DNA of 64,000 bases from Nostoc sp. CHAB 5824 (GCF_020829665.1 NZ_JAIVFT010000020.1:95023-159022); one strand, 5' to 3'; numbered from the stretch's first letter, positions 44,002-52,424 are shown. Numbers and translations: made by a program. Notes: generated by a model not told the origin, from the letters alone.

Positions 44002-45480
44002 TCAAATATCTAATAAACCATATCGCTTTTGTAAATCAAGTAACTTCATTCTTGCAACGCCAGCATTATCAGCCAAATCAGCAAATTCTACAAAACGGCG
44101 CAATTCCTTTTTCAATAGATTACGTTCAACTTCTATACTTTCTCTATCTAAGTCTGGTGGTAAAACAATCATGTCAAATATTGTCGCGCGTTCCTTAGCA
44201 GGATGAGGACGTAAAACTCGCCCCCGTCGCTGGATAAACTGGCGGGGATTACCAGAACTTGATAAAATCACCGCAGTTTGAATTGCCGGAATATCGACAC
44301 CTTCATCTAAACAACGAATTGCGACTAAACCTTGCAATTCCCCGCTTTCAAATTGATGACGCAAAAGTTCTCGTTCTTGTAAAGATGTTTGGGCTGTATA
44401 GGTGCTTACCTTGTACCCCAAATCCACTCCCAAAATTTTAGCAACAGCTTTGAGTTGACGTAGCGATGAACGTTGTCCCGCATCTTGGGAACCATCACTA
44501 CAATAAAAAAGTGTGTGAGAAGTTTCGCGGCGAGTTGCCATTAAATCCCGCAAAGCATTTAATTTATTTTCCGCCGCACCAATTAATCTTGCTCTTTGCA
44601 TCAATAACGGCTTTAAATCTTCATTATCTTCAAATCCCGCTTCCCCATTTTCTCGATCTCGATAAAGTAACGCTCGCCCAATTCTTTTAGTTAACTTTAA
44701 ATAGGCAATACTTTCTGCTTCAGTTAACTCTACCAACACCGGATAATACAGATAATGTACTAAAGCACCTTGAGCGATCGCATCCCTCAAAGTAAACTCT
44801 GGTTGGAGAACTGGGCCAAAATAATCAAATAAAGATTGCGTACCAAAATCATCAAAATATCTCTCCGGTGTGGCAGATAAAGCTAGTCTTAACCCCACGC
44901 GACGCGGTAAACTTTCTTCTAATTTGGGTGCGCCTAAATTATGCGCCTCATCCCCAATAATTAAAGTCTTGGCGGGAAAATATTTGAGTTGAGACCCAAA
45001 CCCATCTCCAATTAAAGTGGAGTTGGTAGTAATCACCGTGACAAAGCGTTGAGAACCAGAACGCAGATTATAAATTTGCGTAGAAAGTTGACTTTGCCAA
45101 GTGCGTAAATTCTCGAAAGCTAAAATGGGTTGCAAATTAAATTTTTCGCATTCTCGCGCCCATTGGGTGACGAGATGACGATAGGGACACACCACCAACA
45201 GAACTTGTAAATTAATCTGTTGATATAATTCACAAGCGATCGCTAATGCGGTAATCGTTTTACCACTACCAGTAGCCATTTTCAGCGTCCCTCTGCCATT
45301 GTTGGTAAACCAGCTAGCGATCGCTTGGCGCTGATATTGCCGCAATTGCAGAGATGGAGGCATTCTTGGGCATCCTGGTAATGGTTGCGAAGTGTGATAA
45401 CTGCCCGAAATTTCCCTTGCAAATGGTGATTTTAATCGGAAAGTGGGCAGTTGCTGCACTGGATTTTGCGTCAGGTACAT
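44002..45480 (-). CDS. DEAD/DEAH-box helicase (phosphorothioation-restriction-like)
   Basis: 492 residues, superfamily 2. Q-tip-like LRQYQRQAIASW, Walker A MATGSGKTITA (68-78), DEAH box (177-180), SATPE (202-206), motif V LVAIRCLDEGVDIP and motif VI QFIQRRGRVLRP are all present, so it should hydrolyse ATP on DNA or RNA. The N-terminus (YLTQNPVQQLPTFRLKSPF) resembles, from memory, a cyanobacterial family annotated as 'DNA phosphorothioation system restriction enzyme'; this is not verified. No nuclease domain is visible. Same strand as the small protein and SMC-like ATPase downstream and lexA upstream. Confidence 0.85.
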   Translation of the reverse strand: MYLTQNPVQQLPTFRLKSPFAREISGSYHTSQPLPGCPRMPPSLQLRQYQRQAIASWFTNNGRGTLKMATGSGKTITALAIACELYQQINLQVLLVVCPYRHLVTQWARECEKFNLQPILAFENLRTWQSQLSTQIYNLRSGSQRFVTVITTNSTLIGDGFGSQLKYFPAKTLIIGDEAHNLGAPKLEESLPRRVGLRLALSATPERYFDDFGTQSLFDYFGPVLQPEFTLRDAIAQGALVHYLYYPVLVELTEAESIAYLKLTKRIGRALLYRDRENGEAGFEDNEDLKPLLMQRARLIGAAENKLNALRDLMATRRETSHTLFYCSDGSQDAGQRSSLRQLKAVAKILGVDLGYKVSTYTAQTSLQERELLRHQFESGELQGLVAIRCLDEGVDIPAIQTAVILSSSGNPRQFIQRRGRVLRPHPAKERATIFDMIVLPPDLDRESIEVERNLLKKELRRFVEFADLADNAGVARMKLLDLQKRYGLLDI

Positions 45481-45590
45481 AAAATGTTAAGCACAAAAAT
45501 GGTAATGAAGCCTAGTAATAAGTTAGGAGTTAAGAGTTAGAAGTTAGTAATTAAAAACTCATCACTCATAACTCATCACTTTCTTATTAC

Positions 45591-46196
45591 TCAGTTGTAA
45601 CCGCGCCAAACACCAATCAGAGAACCTTGCACCTGCACTTGTTGAGCCATGACTTCAATAGGATTGTACTTAGGATTTGCTGGTTTGAGGGTAACGCGAT
45701 CGCCTTGGCGATAAAAACGTTTTAAAGTGGTACCGAATCCATCAACTCTGGCGGCAACGATGGTGCCATTTTTTAAATGATTTGGTTCCGCTACTGGACG
45801 CAGAAATACCACATCGCCATCAGTAATCAAATCTTCAATCATGCTATCGCCAGCTACCCGCAAAGCGTAAGTTTGGGGAGGTAAATCGAAATTAGAAAAG
45901 TCTAAATGATCTACAGCATCAGTAAACGGTTCTATTAAACCACCAGCAGCGATCGTGCCCAAAATTGGTACACCTTGTTTAACGGGACGCAAAATCCGAA
46001 TCGTTCGCGCTTGGCCTTCAGTCCATTCTATATATCCCTTAGTGCGTAAATGTTCTAAACGACTTTGAATTGGTGCTGGTGACTTCAAGTTCATCGCCTG
46101 CATCATTTGCCGAATAGAAGGCGAATGCTGGTGCGATCGGATGTATTCTGCCAACCATTCGTAAAGTTCTTGTTGAGCTTCCGTTAGACGTTCCAT
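45591..46196 (-). CDS. lexA: LexA repressor
   Basis: 201 residues from ATG 46196; the frame extends to 46262 but that would include the SOS box. Winged helix residues 1-66 (LTEAQQELYEWLAEYIRSH, SPSIRQMMQAMNLKSPAPIQ), cleavage site Ala84-Gly85 in GTIAAGG, catalytic Ser118 in GDSMIED and Lys159 in TTLKRF. All self-cleavage residues are present, so this LexA should be cleavable, unlike some unicellular cyanobacterial LexAs. Represses SOS genes and, in cyanobacteria, other targets. Confidence 0.95.
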   Translation of the reverse strand: MERLTEAQQELYEWLAEYIRSHQHSPSIRQMMQAMNLKSPAPIQSRLEHLRTKGYIEWTEGQARTIRILRPVKQGVPILGTIAAGGLIEPFTDAVDHLDFSNFDLPPQTYALRVAGDSMIEDLITDGDVVFLRPVAEPNHLKNGTIVAARVDGFGTTLKRFYRQGDRVTLKPANPKYNPIEVMAQQVQVQGSLIGVWRGYN

Positions 46197-46227
46197 AAAT
46201 TTGCAGGAAGTAATTATAAATGTCTCT

Positions 46228-46241
46228 AGAACATTAGTACT
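46228..46241 (-). promoter_or_regulatory. LexA (SOS) box upstream of lexA
   Basis: Minus strand reads AGTACTAATGTTCT, which fits every position of the cyanobacterial LexA box RGTACNNNDGTWCB described for Anabaena. It lies 32-45 bases upstream of ATG 46196, indicating autoregulation. Confidence 0.85.
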
Positions 46242-46390
46242 ACAAAAAACTCCCCATAACAAGAGAAAAGTAAAAAGATGAAAGGCAAAAGAAAAATAAT
46301 TCTCTTTTCTTTTACCTATTTATTTTGGATTTTTTACCAAGAAGTAGTCAAAAACCAATCGTACACTTTTTATTCTGACTTTTAACTTTT

Positions 46391-46414
46391 GTACAGACGC
46401 GATTAATCGCCTCT
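46391..46414. repeat. Dispersed ACGCGATTAATCGC palindrome, copy 4
   Basis: GTACAGACGCGATTAATCGC followed by CTCT; the right arm is degraded by one base and truncated. Lies just past the argF stop on the minus strand. Confidence 0.75.
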
Positions 46415-46425
46415 CCTAACTTCCT

Positions 46426-47346
46426 TCATTTTGCCCCTAAGATACTGGCAAGCAAAGCTTTTTGGGCGTGCAAGCGATTTTCTGCCTGTTCCCAAACTCG
46501 TGATTGAGAACCTTCAATAACGGCTTCACTAATTTCTTCACCACGATGGGCTGGTAAGCAGTGTAAAACAATTGCCTCTGGATCAGCAAGGCTTAATAGC
46601 TGCTCCGAAATTTGGTAAGGCTGAAAAATTGGCATCCGGTTGTCTGCTTCGGCCTCTTGCCCCATACTCGCCCAAACATCAGTGTAAAGTACAGCAGAAC
46701 CCTTAGCTGCTAATTCTGGATCATGAGTTACTAAGACTTCCGTTTTGTGATTAGCGATCGCTCTTGCTTGTTCTACAATCTGAGAATCTGGCCCATATCC
46801 ACTAGGAGTAGCAATTCTGACATTCATCCCCACCAAAGCACAGCCCAACATCAGAGAATTAGCCATATTATTCCCATCACCCACGTAGGTCAAGGTTAAC
46901 CCAGCAAGCGAGCCAAAGCCTTCTTGAATCGTTAATAAATCAGCTAATACCTGGCAAGGATGTTCTGCATCGGTAAGCGCATTAATGACCGGAATCTTGG
47001 CGTAGTGAGCAAAAGTTTCCAAATCCTGTTGTGCAAAAGTGCGAATTGCCAAAATATCCAAATATCGGTCTAACACCCGCGCCGTATCCTGTAAAGGTTC
47101 CCCGCGACTAACTTGAGTAACATTAGGGTTGAGATCGATTACCTGTCCACCTAATTGGTACATCGCCACCGTAAAACTTACCCGCGTGCGAGTAGAAGCT
47201 TTGGAGAACAACAACCCCAAAACTTTATTACATTGCAACTTCAGCTGTTGTGATTTAAGTTGAGTTGCCAATTGCAAGAGTTCTTGAACTTCCGTTGGAC
47301 TGAAGTCCGCTAGACTTAATAAATCTCGTCCGAGCAATGCTGCCAT
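46426..47346 (-). CDS. argF: Ornithine carbamoyltransferase
   Basis: 306 residues from ATG 47346 (frame open to 47394). Forms citrulline from ornithine and carbamoyl phosphate in arginine synthesis. Carbamoyl-phosphate site SKASTRTRVSF (about residues 48-58), HPCQVLADLLT, ornithine loop DVWASMGQE and HCLPAHRGEE. In Nostocales arginine also feeds cyanophycin. Stands alone; the upstream region is divergent from tRNA-Thr. Confidence 0.95.
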   Translation of the reverse strand: MAALLGRDLLSLADFSPTEVQELLQLATQLKSQQLKLQCNKVLGLLFSKASTRTRVSFTVAMYQLGGQVIDLNPNVTQVSRGEPLQDTARVLDRYLDILAIRTFAQQDLETFAHYAKIPVINALTDAEHPCQVLADLLTIQEGFGSLAGLTLTYVGDGNNMANSLMLGCALVGMNVRIATPSGYGPDSQIVEQARAIANHKTEVLVTHDPELAAKGSAVLYTDVWASMGQEAEADNRMPIFQPYQISEQLLSLADPEAIVLHCLPAHRGEEISEAVIEGSQSRVWEQAENRLHAQKALLASILGAK

Positions 47347-47394
47347 GCTTGTGATCTGTAAAAAATAATTATATATTTCTGTTCCTTTATTCAA

Positions 47395-47716
47395 CCGTGT
47401 CCAGAAAATACAGTTTTAGAACTGTACCAAATATTTTTGTGTCCAGCCCAGGATTTGAGTTAGCTTTTGCTATGAATCTCAATTTATCAACTTTATCAGT
47501 GATTAGAATCACTGATTTTTTGAGTTCAAAAGACTTGCAATGCCTACCAAACCATCTAGTCGCACAAAAGTAAAAGTAGCGAATTTGCTAAACTTTCGGA
47601 TTTCCTGGCCCAATGTAGTCACAGGAAAATATTTTTAGCGATCGCTGCTAGACAAATAAATTGGTTATGGTACAATAATAAATTGTGGTTGCCGTTTACG
47701 AGCGATAGCCGAAGTT
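47395..47716. other. argF to tRNA-Thr intergenic region
   Basis: About 320 bases with the argF promoter on the minus strand, a perfect intrinsic terminator on the plus strand (47495-47521), and a HIP1-type site before tRNA-Thr. No ORF supported. Confidence 0.5.
47495..47521 (+). terminator. Intrinsic terminator with no upstream gene
   Basis: ATCAGTGAT-TAGA-ATCACTGAT followed by five T. Directional for the plus strand, yet the gene to the left (argF) is on the minus strand. Suggests a small RNA starting near the argF promoter. Confidence 0.65.
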
Positions 47717-47788
47717 GCCAGCATAGCACAGTGGTAGTGCATCCGACTTGTAATCGGAAGGTCGCGAGTTCAAATCCCGCTGCTGGCT
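47717..47788 (+). tRNA. trnT: tRNA-Thr (anticodon UGU)
   Basis: 72-base cloverleaf. Acceptor GCCAGCA/TGCTGGC with discriminator T, anticodon loop CTTGTAA giving UGU, T-arm GCGAG-TTCAAAT-CCCGC. CCA not encoded. The accessory three-gene cassette lies directly downstream. Confidence 0.96.
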
Positions 47789-47962
47789 TTTGTTGAAAGA
47801 AAACGATTTTCCTCGCTAGAACTTGCTTGTGGTTTTTTATCTTGTTGCGACTACCACGATTGAAGATATTAATAATATTGTGCTAAATTAGCCCAAATTA
47901 TGGTTAACTACAGAACATAATTTTTTTAAAGATAGAAGGTTCAGTCTTTTAGATTATCAAAT

Positions 47963-47990
47963 AAAACACCGCTTGATGCAGTGGTGTTTT
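47963..47990. terminator. Hairpin at the end of the TIGR04255 cassette
   Basis: AAAACACC and GGTGTTTT around a 12-base loop, between tRNA-Thr and the last gene of the minus-strand cassette. T-rich ends on both strands suit a two-way terminator. Confidence 0.6.
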
Positions 47991-48028
47991 AAGTGAATGT
48001 GGACAGATGATAAAGATATAGTAATTGC

Positions 48029-48487
48029 CTAAGCTCGTAATTCCTGTGGCTTAATCTCCCAATCGTCTTTCTTGATTCTCTCGGTTGCAAGCCGTGCCAG
48101 CTTTTCTGCAACTTTCCTAAAAGTTCCTTTGTTCGTGTAATTAGGAGATGGCTCAATTTGTGCGTGAGATGGATTGTCATCTGTTGGTCTTGGGCAGACA
48201 TCAATTTTGTAATCAAAAAGTGGGTTGCCTTTTTGATCGTTTTGAGAAACATTTATCATCCGAACTTCGCCAGTAATTAGACTCACGACACCATCATCTG
48301 GGTTTTTCTGTGTGCATTGCGGATCATTACCACAAAGCTTTGCTCTATCAACAGAAGGAGCGTGATTTCTATCTGTAAACGCTTGTGAGCTAAGTTCTAA
48401 CCCAGATTCTCTAATGTGATAGTAGTGTCCTGATCTACAAAAAATGCACCGATACAATAGCTCATCATCTGTAACGACATCGCTCAC
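48029..48487 (-). CDS. Hypothetical protein, third gene of TIGR04255 cassette
   Basis: 152 residues, soluble. Two Cys near the start (RCIFCRSGHYYHI, CxxC plus His) and further Cys in LCGNDPQCTQ and VCPRPTD could form a zinc site. The C-terminal 40 residues are basic and helical (FRKVAEKLARLATERIKKDD). No family recognised. It starts 9 bases after the previous gene's stop, so it is certainly part of the same operon. Confidence 0.7.
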   Translation of the reverse strand: MSDVVTDDELLYRCIFCRSGHYYHIRESGLELSSQAFTDRNHAPSVDRAKLCGNDPQCTQKNPDDGVVSLITGEVRMINVSQNDQKGNPLFDYKIDVCPRPTDDNPSHAQIEPSPNYTNKGTFRKVAEKLARLATERIKKDDWEIKPQELRA

Positions 48488-48496
48488 TGCAAACCT

Positions 48497-49120
48497 CTAT
48501 GAAACTAGCCATTTCCAGAGATCAGTAAGTTCAGCAGGTGATGAAGACGTGCCGTCTTCCATTTCATTGTCAATGTCAGTCCCCCAAACTTTGATGTATT
48601 CTGCGGTATTTCCCAGAATATAAATAGTTAACTTTTTGGTTCCGTGCCACCATTCAAAAACTATTTCTGAGTCAAAGCTCAGATTTACCAGTGGTTCACC
48701 CCACCACATTTGGTTAGCAGCAACAACCGTGCGTAATTGCTTCAACCATTCTATGGCGTATTTATAAGTTTCATTGTCAGATCCTAGTTCAGCAATTCTT
48801 CTGTGAGTTTTGTGAGCTGGTGAATAGCTCCAGCTTGAAAGTTCCAGGACTGCATAATTATTAGATTGCTCAAAGATAGCTTTGACCCTTTGAACTGAAG
48901 AAGCAGCTATCCTAGACCGATATTTCCAACTCCCCACAGTTGATGTTCTGTCTGTTGCAAGAACAACAAGATTGGAATTTTGCCCAACCGATGAACTTTG
49001 TAAGCCTTCTGCTGATCGAGAAAGCGGAAGTTGGGTTAATTTGCTGGGTATCTGAGATAGCGCTGTTGTCTCTGAATTGCGACGTTCGTCCTTTGTGTAA
49101 TAGGCGGCTTTACTTGACAT
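48497..49120 (-). CDS. Hypothetical protein, second gene of TIGR04255 cassette
   Basis: 207 residues. The first 60 are polar and low in conservation signals; the rest is a compact domain with aromatic-rich blocks (YAVLELSSWSYSPAHKTH, MWWGEPLVNLSFDSEIVFEW, WHGTKKLTIYIL, EYIKVWGTDIDNEM). No signal peptide. I do not know the family, but genes of this appearance occur beside TIGR04255 proteins as far as I recall. It overlaps the upstream gene by 11 bases. Confidence 0.7.
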   Translation of the reverse strand: MSSKAAYYTKDERRNSETTALSQIPSKLTQLPLSRSAEGLQSSSVGQNSNLVVLATDRTSTVGSWKYRSRIAASSVQRVKAIFEQSNNYAVLELSSWSYSPAHKTHRRIAELGSDNETYKYAIEWLKQLRTVVAANQMWWGEPLVNLSFDSEIVFEWWHGTKKLTIYILGNTAEYIKVWGTDIDNEMEDGTSSSPAELTDLWKWLVS

Positions 49121-49868
49121 GGAATAACTCCCTTGTGCGATCGGTAATCAAATTCTCAAAGACTTGTCCTTCTCTACTCTTTAATTCATGTAAATTAGAA
49201 GGCACTTCTTTAAGAGATAAAGGCTTTTCTATCCAGGTTTGAGAAATGTCCAAATCAAGTATAAATACAACTTGTTCAGATAGTGGTTCGGAATCAGATA
49301 AGGTTATTACTAGACTAATTGGAATATCTTCATAAATTGATTCAGTTCGCGTCACAAATCCTGATATGTTGTTTGGAAGGCTATCTGGGAACTGAGGATA
49401 TATGTTGAAATACTCACTAAGGTCAACTGCCTCATCAGCTGAAATAACTATTCGATTTATGTAGCGAAGAGAAATACGGGTTATGCCAACAGGTTTAGCA
49501 ACTTCTAAATAAAATTGCAATGCCTGATCAATTCTGTGACTAAATTCATCCCACCCTTCATAAGGGCGAAGGCTATGGATGCTCAGGGCATCAGGCCCCA
49601 CACCTACTATTTTTGTGGCATCGGCGGAAGGAAAGAAAAACTTGGGCAACTCTTGCGTTACCTTAATCTCAGGCTTTGCAGGCGGCATCTGCCCAAATTT
49701 AAATTCTGTCGCTATTAAGTTTTGCTGCTGTGGCTCACCTGTGTATAAATCTCTTACTTTTTCATAGAACAAACCTGGCATCGTAAAATTCCATGCTTGT
49801 CCAGGAGCAAAACGAAACTCACAGATTGCCTCTTCTATTGGTGGATTACTATATTGACGGCGTGTCAT
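49110..49868 (-). CDS. TIGR04255 family protein
   Basis: 252 residues. The N-terminal YSNPPIEEAICEFRF is the diagnostic PPIxEAxxxF start of TIGR04255, a family named for its sporadic distribution. Other family blocks: SIHSLRPYEGWDEF, VGITRISLRYINRI. Function unknown; the family travels in accessory regions. First gene of a tight three-gene minus-strand operon beside tRNA-Thr. Confidence 0.85.
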   Translation of the reverse strand: MTRRQYSNPPIEEAICEFRFAPGQAWNFTMPGLFYEKVRDLYTGEPQQQNLIATEFKFGQMPPAKPEIKVTQELPKFFFPSADATKIVGVGPDALSIHSLRPYEGWDEFSHRIDQALQFYLEVAKPVGITRISLRYINRIVISADEAVDLSEYFNIYPQFPDSLPNNISGFVTRTESIYEDIPISLVITLSDSEPLSEQVVFILDLDISQTWIEKPLSLKEVPSNLHELKSREGQVFENLITDRTRELFHVK

Positions 49869-49994
49869 AAATTACCCAACTGCGGCATAACCTCATATTT
49901 TTAGTAAGCTACAAATTTAAGACGAAAAATAACGATTCCTGTTTACTAATCTTAAGATATCTAAGTCTGTCCTTATGAAAAGTTTTTGATAAAC

Positions 49995-50162
49995 TCACAA
50001 CCCCGTCCCTACAACCTGACCCTGTGACATATCGTTCATTAATTTCGCTGCATCATCTACTGCCTTGGGAGTTTGCACAGTCAAGCTTCGCAGTGTGTTA
50101 GCAAGTTGTAAAATGCGATCATTTAAAACCGCTAGCTACTTTTCAATGCCTTGATTTGCCAT
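49995..50162 (-). pseudogene. Small helical protein gene with early stop
   Basis: ATG 50162 starts MANQGIEK, then TAG at 50136-50138, then LAVLNDRILQLANTLRSLTV and QTPKAVDDAAKLMNDMSQGQ in the same frame to TGA 49995. The amphipathic helical pattern after the stop suggests a once-functional 55-residue protein. Family unknown. Confidence 0.5.
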
Positions 50163-50487
50163 CTTGAGTACCTCGGAGTTTTGGTCAAGAGGAAATTGGT
50201 CTTATTATCCTTGCTGGGTTAAGCCAGAAGCAAGTAATTTTTCCTTGGCTTTGGTCGCAGAAGTAGGGGAAAGAGCGATCGCGGGTGGCACACCCCTAAC
50301 TGGCATACCAAACAGCAGGTAGCCATTGAGCTATTTGCCTTGAAGGTGGAAAGCCGGCTATTATTTAGCTGATTTGCGCCGTAAGCAGTTTTACTACTGC
50401 CGGACGGAACCGGAAGGCGTAAAAATTGCAACTGCGATCGCTTGGCATTGGGAGAGACGATTCAATGGAGCATTAGGCATTTACACA
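50163..50487. other. Decayed coding DNA
   Basis: Plus-strand fragment from about 50344 to 50523 reads AGYYLADLRRKQFYYCRTEP followed by EGVKIATAIAWHWERRF, which looks like the end of a real protein with an altered C-terminus. Upstream sequence is out of frame. No start codon, so this is a relic. Taken with the pseudogene at 49995-50162, it suggests that gene debris borders the cassette. Confidence 0.45.
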
Positions 50488-50521
50488 AACCCTCTTGAAA
50501 AGTTCTTCAGGAGGGTTTTTT
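50488..50521 (+). terminator. Intrinsic terminator
   Basis: AACCCTCTTGAA pairs with TTCAGGAGGGTT (one G-U) around a 6-base loop, followed by TTTT. Plus-strand direction; probably ended the decayed gene upstream. Confidence 0.65.
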
Positions 50522-50557
50522 GATTTATTTAGAGCGATCGCCTTACTCTTGCATTGC

Positions 50558-50683
50558 TTAATTCAAAGCATCAGCTAGCGCTTTGTGGTGTAAATCGTTT
50601 TCTGGCTTTCCTAATACTTCAAGAATTGCGCTCACAGTTTTATCGACTTTTTCTTGTTTAGTCCTGTAGATACTGTTTTGCAT
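50558..50683 (-). CDS. 41-residue protein downstream of pyrE
   Basis: MQNSIYRTKQEKVDKTVSAI followed by LEVLGKPENDLHHKALADALN. A strong Shine-Dalgarno (AAAGGAGA) sits 7 bases ahead of ATG 50683, and the gene starts 16 bases after the pyrE stop on the same strand, so it is probably translated. No family recognised. The frame extends upstream into pyrE, but that is not needed. Confidence 0.55.
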   Translation of the reverse strand: MQNSIYRTKQEKVDKTVSAILEVLGKPENDLHHKALADALN

Positions 50684-50699
50684 GTTTATCTCCTTTTGT

Positions 50700-51323
50700 T
50701 CATGCATTCGCAAGTTGTCGGTAGCGTTCTTGAACTTCCTGAATCGAAAACAAAGTTTCAAACTTCAACCCAACTGATTGGTACAACTCACCTCCTCCTT
50801 GCTGTCGGTCTACCAGTGAAATTACTTGATTTACGGTATAACCTGCATCTTTAAGACGCTCAACCGCTTTCAGAGCAGATTGCCCAGTTGTAACCACATC
50901 TTCCAAAACTACTACTTTTGCACCTTCTGGCAAACTGGGGCCTTCTATATAAGCTCTAGTTCCATAACCCTTGGCTTCCTTGCGAATAATCAGTGCTGGT
51001 ATCGGGCGGTTTTCATAAACCGAAACTACACTCACTGCTGTCACAATTGGGTCAGCCCCCAATGTCAAACCACCTACAGCCTGTGTATCTGCAGGTAGTA
51101 AAGGAAACAGCAAACGTCCGATTGCTAAAGCACCTTGAGGATGGAGTGTTACTTGTGTCTTGTTGACATAATAAGAACTACGCAGCCCAGAAGAGAGAAG
51201 AAAATCACCTTCTTGATAAGCAAGTTGGCAAAATAAATCTAGTAGCTTATGGCGCAAGGTGGTCAAATCAGCAGTGCTTGCCCAAATATCTGAGTGGGTA
51301 AGAGTTTCAGTAGGATACGTCAT
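50700..51323 (-). CDS. pyrE: Orotate phosphoribosyltransferase
   Basis: 207 residues. Makes OMP from orotate and PRPP, the step before PyrF. FLLSSGLRSSYYVNKTQVT near residues 40-58 and the PRPP loop VVVLEDVVTTGQSALKAVERL (about residues 136-156) are intact. Length fits the bacterial OPRTase. PyrF is separate at 6805. Confidence 0.94.
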   Translation of the reverse strand: MTYPTETLTHSDIWASTADLTTLRHKLLDLFCQLAYQEGDFLLSSGLRSSYYVNKTQVTLHPQGALAIGRLLFPLLPADTQAVGGLTLGADPIVTAVSVVSVYENRPIPALIIRKEAKGYGTRAYIEGPSLPEGAKVVVLEDVVTTGQSALKAVERLKDAGYTVNQVISLVDRQQGGGELYQSVGLKFETLFSIQEVQERYRQLANA

Positions 51324-51423
51324 TACAAAACAATAAAAGTTGTGCTACACCAAAGGTTGAACTCATCAGAGTTCTGAAATTAAGCATAAATTAAGATTGC
51401 TCAAAAATTGAGGAGTTAAGAAC

Positions 51424-51858
51424 GTGGGTATAAAATTAAAAACCCTTGGTGGTTTATTGGTACTGCTTGCTGCTGGTATTGCTTTTCCCTCTGTTGCATC
51501 CGCCCAAACGGAAACATCAAATTATGAAACTACAAATGATGTATTTGAACGAGCTTATTTTCGTCACGATCGCAATTTTTATGAAAATGGTAGCCTCAAG
51601 CGTCAGTTAGACTCATTTCTCGGATCTGGTTCTGGTTTCGGTGGTTCCTTCCCAGAAAATGAAATTGCCCGCGATGCTGAGTTGGTTAACACTTTATATC
51701 ATGATGTCCTGACTCAGCAAGTTGGTAACGATCCATATATTCGTACTCCTGATTTACCAAATCCTTACGATACATCGTTAATGATGTCTCCTCGTGTGAA
51801 TAGCAGCAAACTCAAAGTGGGAACTGAATTCAGGTTTGAAACTTTACCACCTCGGTAA
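51424..51858 (+). CDS. Exported hypothetical protein
   Basis: 144 residues from GTG 51424. A clean signal peptide (residues 1-27, GGLLVLLAAGIAFPSVASAQ). The mature part has acidic and aromatic content (VFERAYFRHDRNFYEN) and a Gly/Ser-rich patch (LGSGSGFGGSFPENE). No family recognised; probably periplasmic. Divergent from pyrE. Followed by TTAGTCC-type repeats. Confidence 0.75.
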   Translation: MGIKLKTLGGLLVLLAAGIAFPSVASAQTETSNYETTNDVFERAYFRHDRNFYENGSLKRQLDSFLGSGSGFGGSFPENEIARDAELVNTLYHDVLTQQVGNDPYIRTPDLPNPYDTSLMMSPRVNSSKLKVGTEFRFETLPPR

Positions 51859-52056
51859 CAGTCCTACCCTATGAAGTCATTAGTCCTTAGTTCCTTGTCA
51901 TTTGTCAGCAACTATTGACTAATGTCTAAATTACCAAATCACTAATAGAAAAGTTGAACCAGGATGTCAATGCTCAAAACAATTTAATATTACTCATATC
52001 CCAATCATCTTTAAGGGTCTGGTAACATAACATATTACTGCTTTTTCATCATTCAG

Positions 52057-52129
52057 TGCGCCCTGCTGGAATCGAACCAGCCTGAAGACGAATTATGAGT
52101 TCGTTGCCTCCCCAATCGGCCAAAGGCGC
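52057..52129 (-). tRNA. tRNA with CAU anticodon (Ile2 or Met)
   Basis: 73-base cloverleaf on the minus strand: acceptor GCGCCTT with AGGGCGC (one G-U) and discriminator A, anticodon stem ACGAA/TTCGT with loop CTCATAA giving CAU, T-arm GCTGG-TTCGATT-CCAGC. It lacks initiator features. The ACTCATAAT context resembles tRNA-Ile(CAU), read as AUA after lysidine modification by TilS, more than elongator tRNA-Met; sequence alone does not settle this. Confidence 0.85.
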
Positions 52130-52424
52130 TTATTTTGTTAGGTTTCGGGTTCATAAGAGTCAATTAGTTCAACTCTTAGTTCAACCCAATTTGCTAACTT
52201 TAGAATGAGGAAAACACCTCATGCACTGAGTTTAGCCAATTGCGTAATTATAGCACAGATTTACCACCTGTGAATACTCGACAATAGCTGATCAGATTTT
52301 TATACTACATAATTTGATCATGAAATAGTGCAAACTAATATTGATTAAGTTTCTTTAAGGATTGAGGTCAAAAGCTTCACTATTCTTAAATAGACCAGCA
52401 TTCTTATGTGATAGCTTGTCAGCG
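52130..52424. other. Intergenic stretch between tRNA and exported protein gene
   Basis: About 295 A/T-rich bases, with divergent promoters only. I see no repeat array or RNA beyond the tRNA. Confidence 0.45.
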
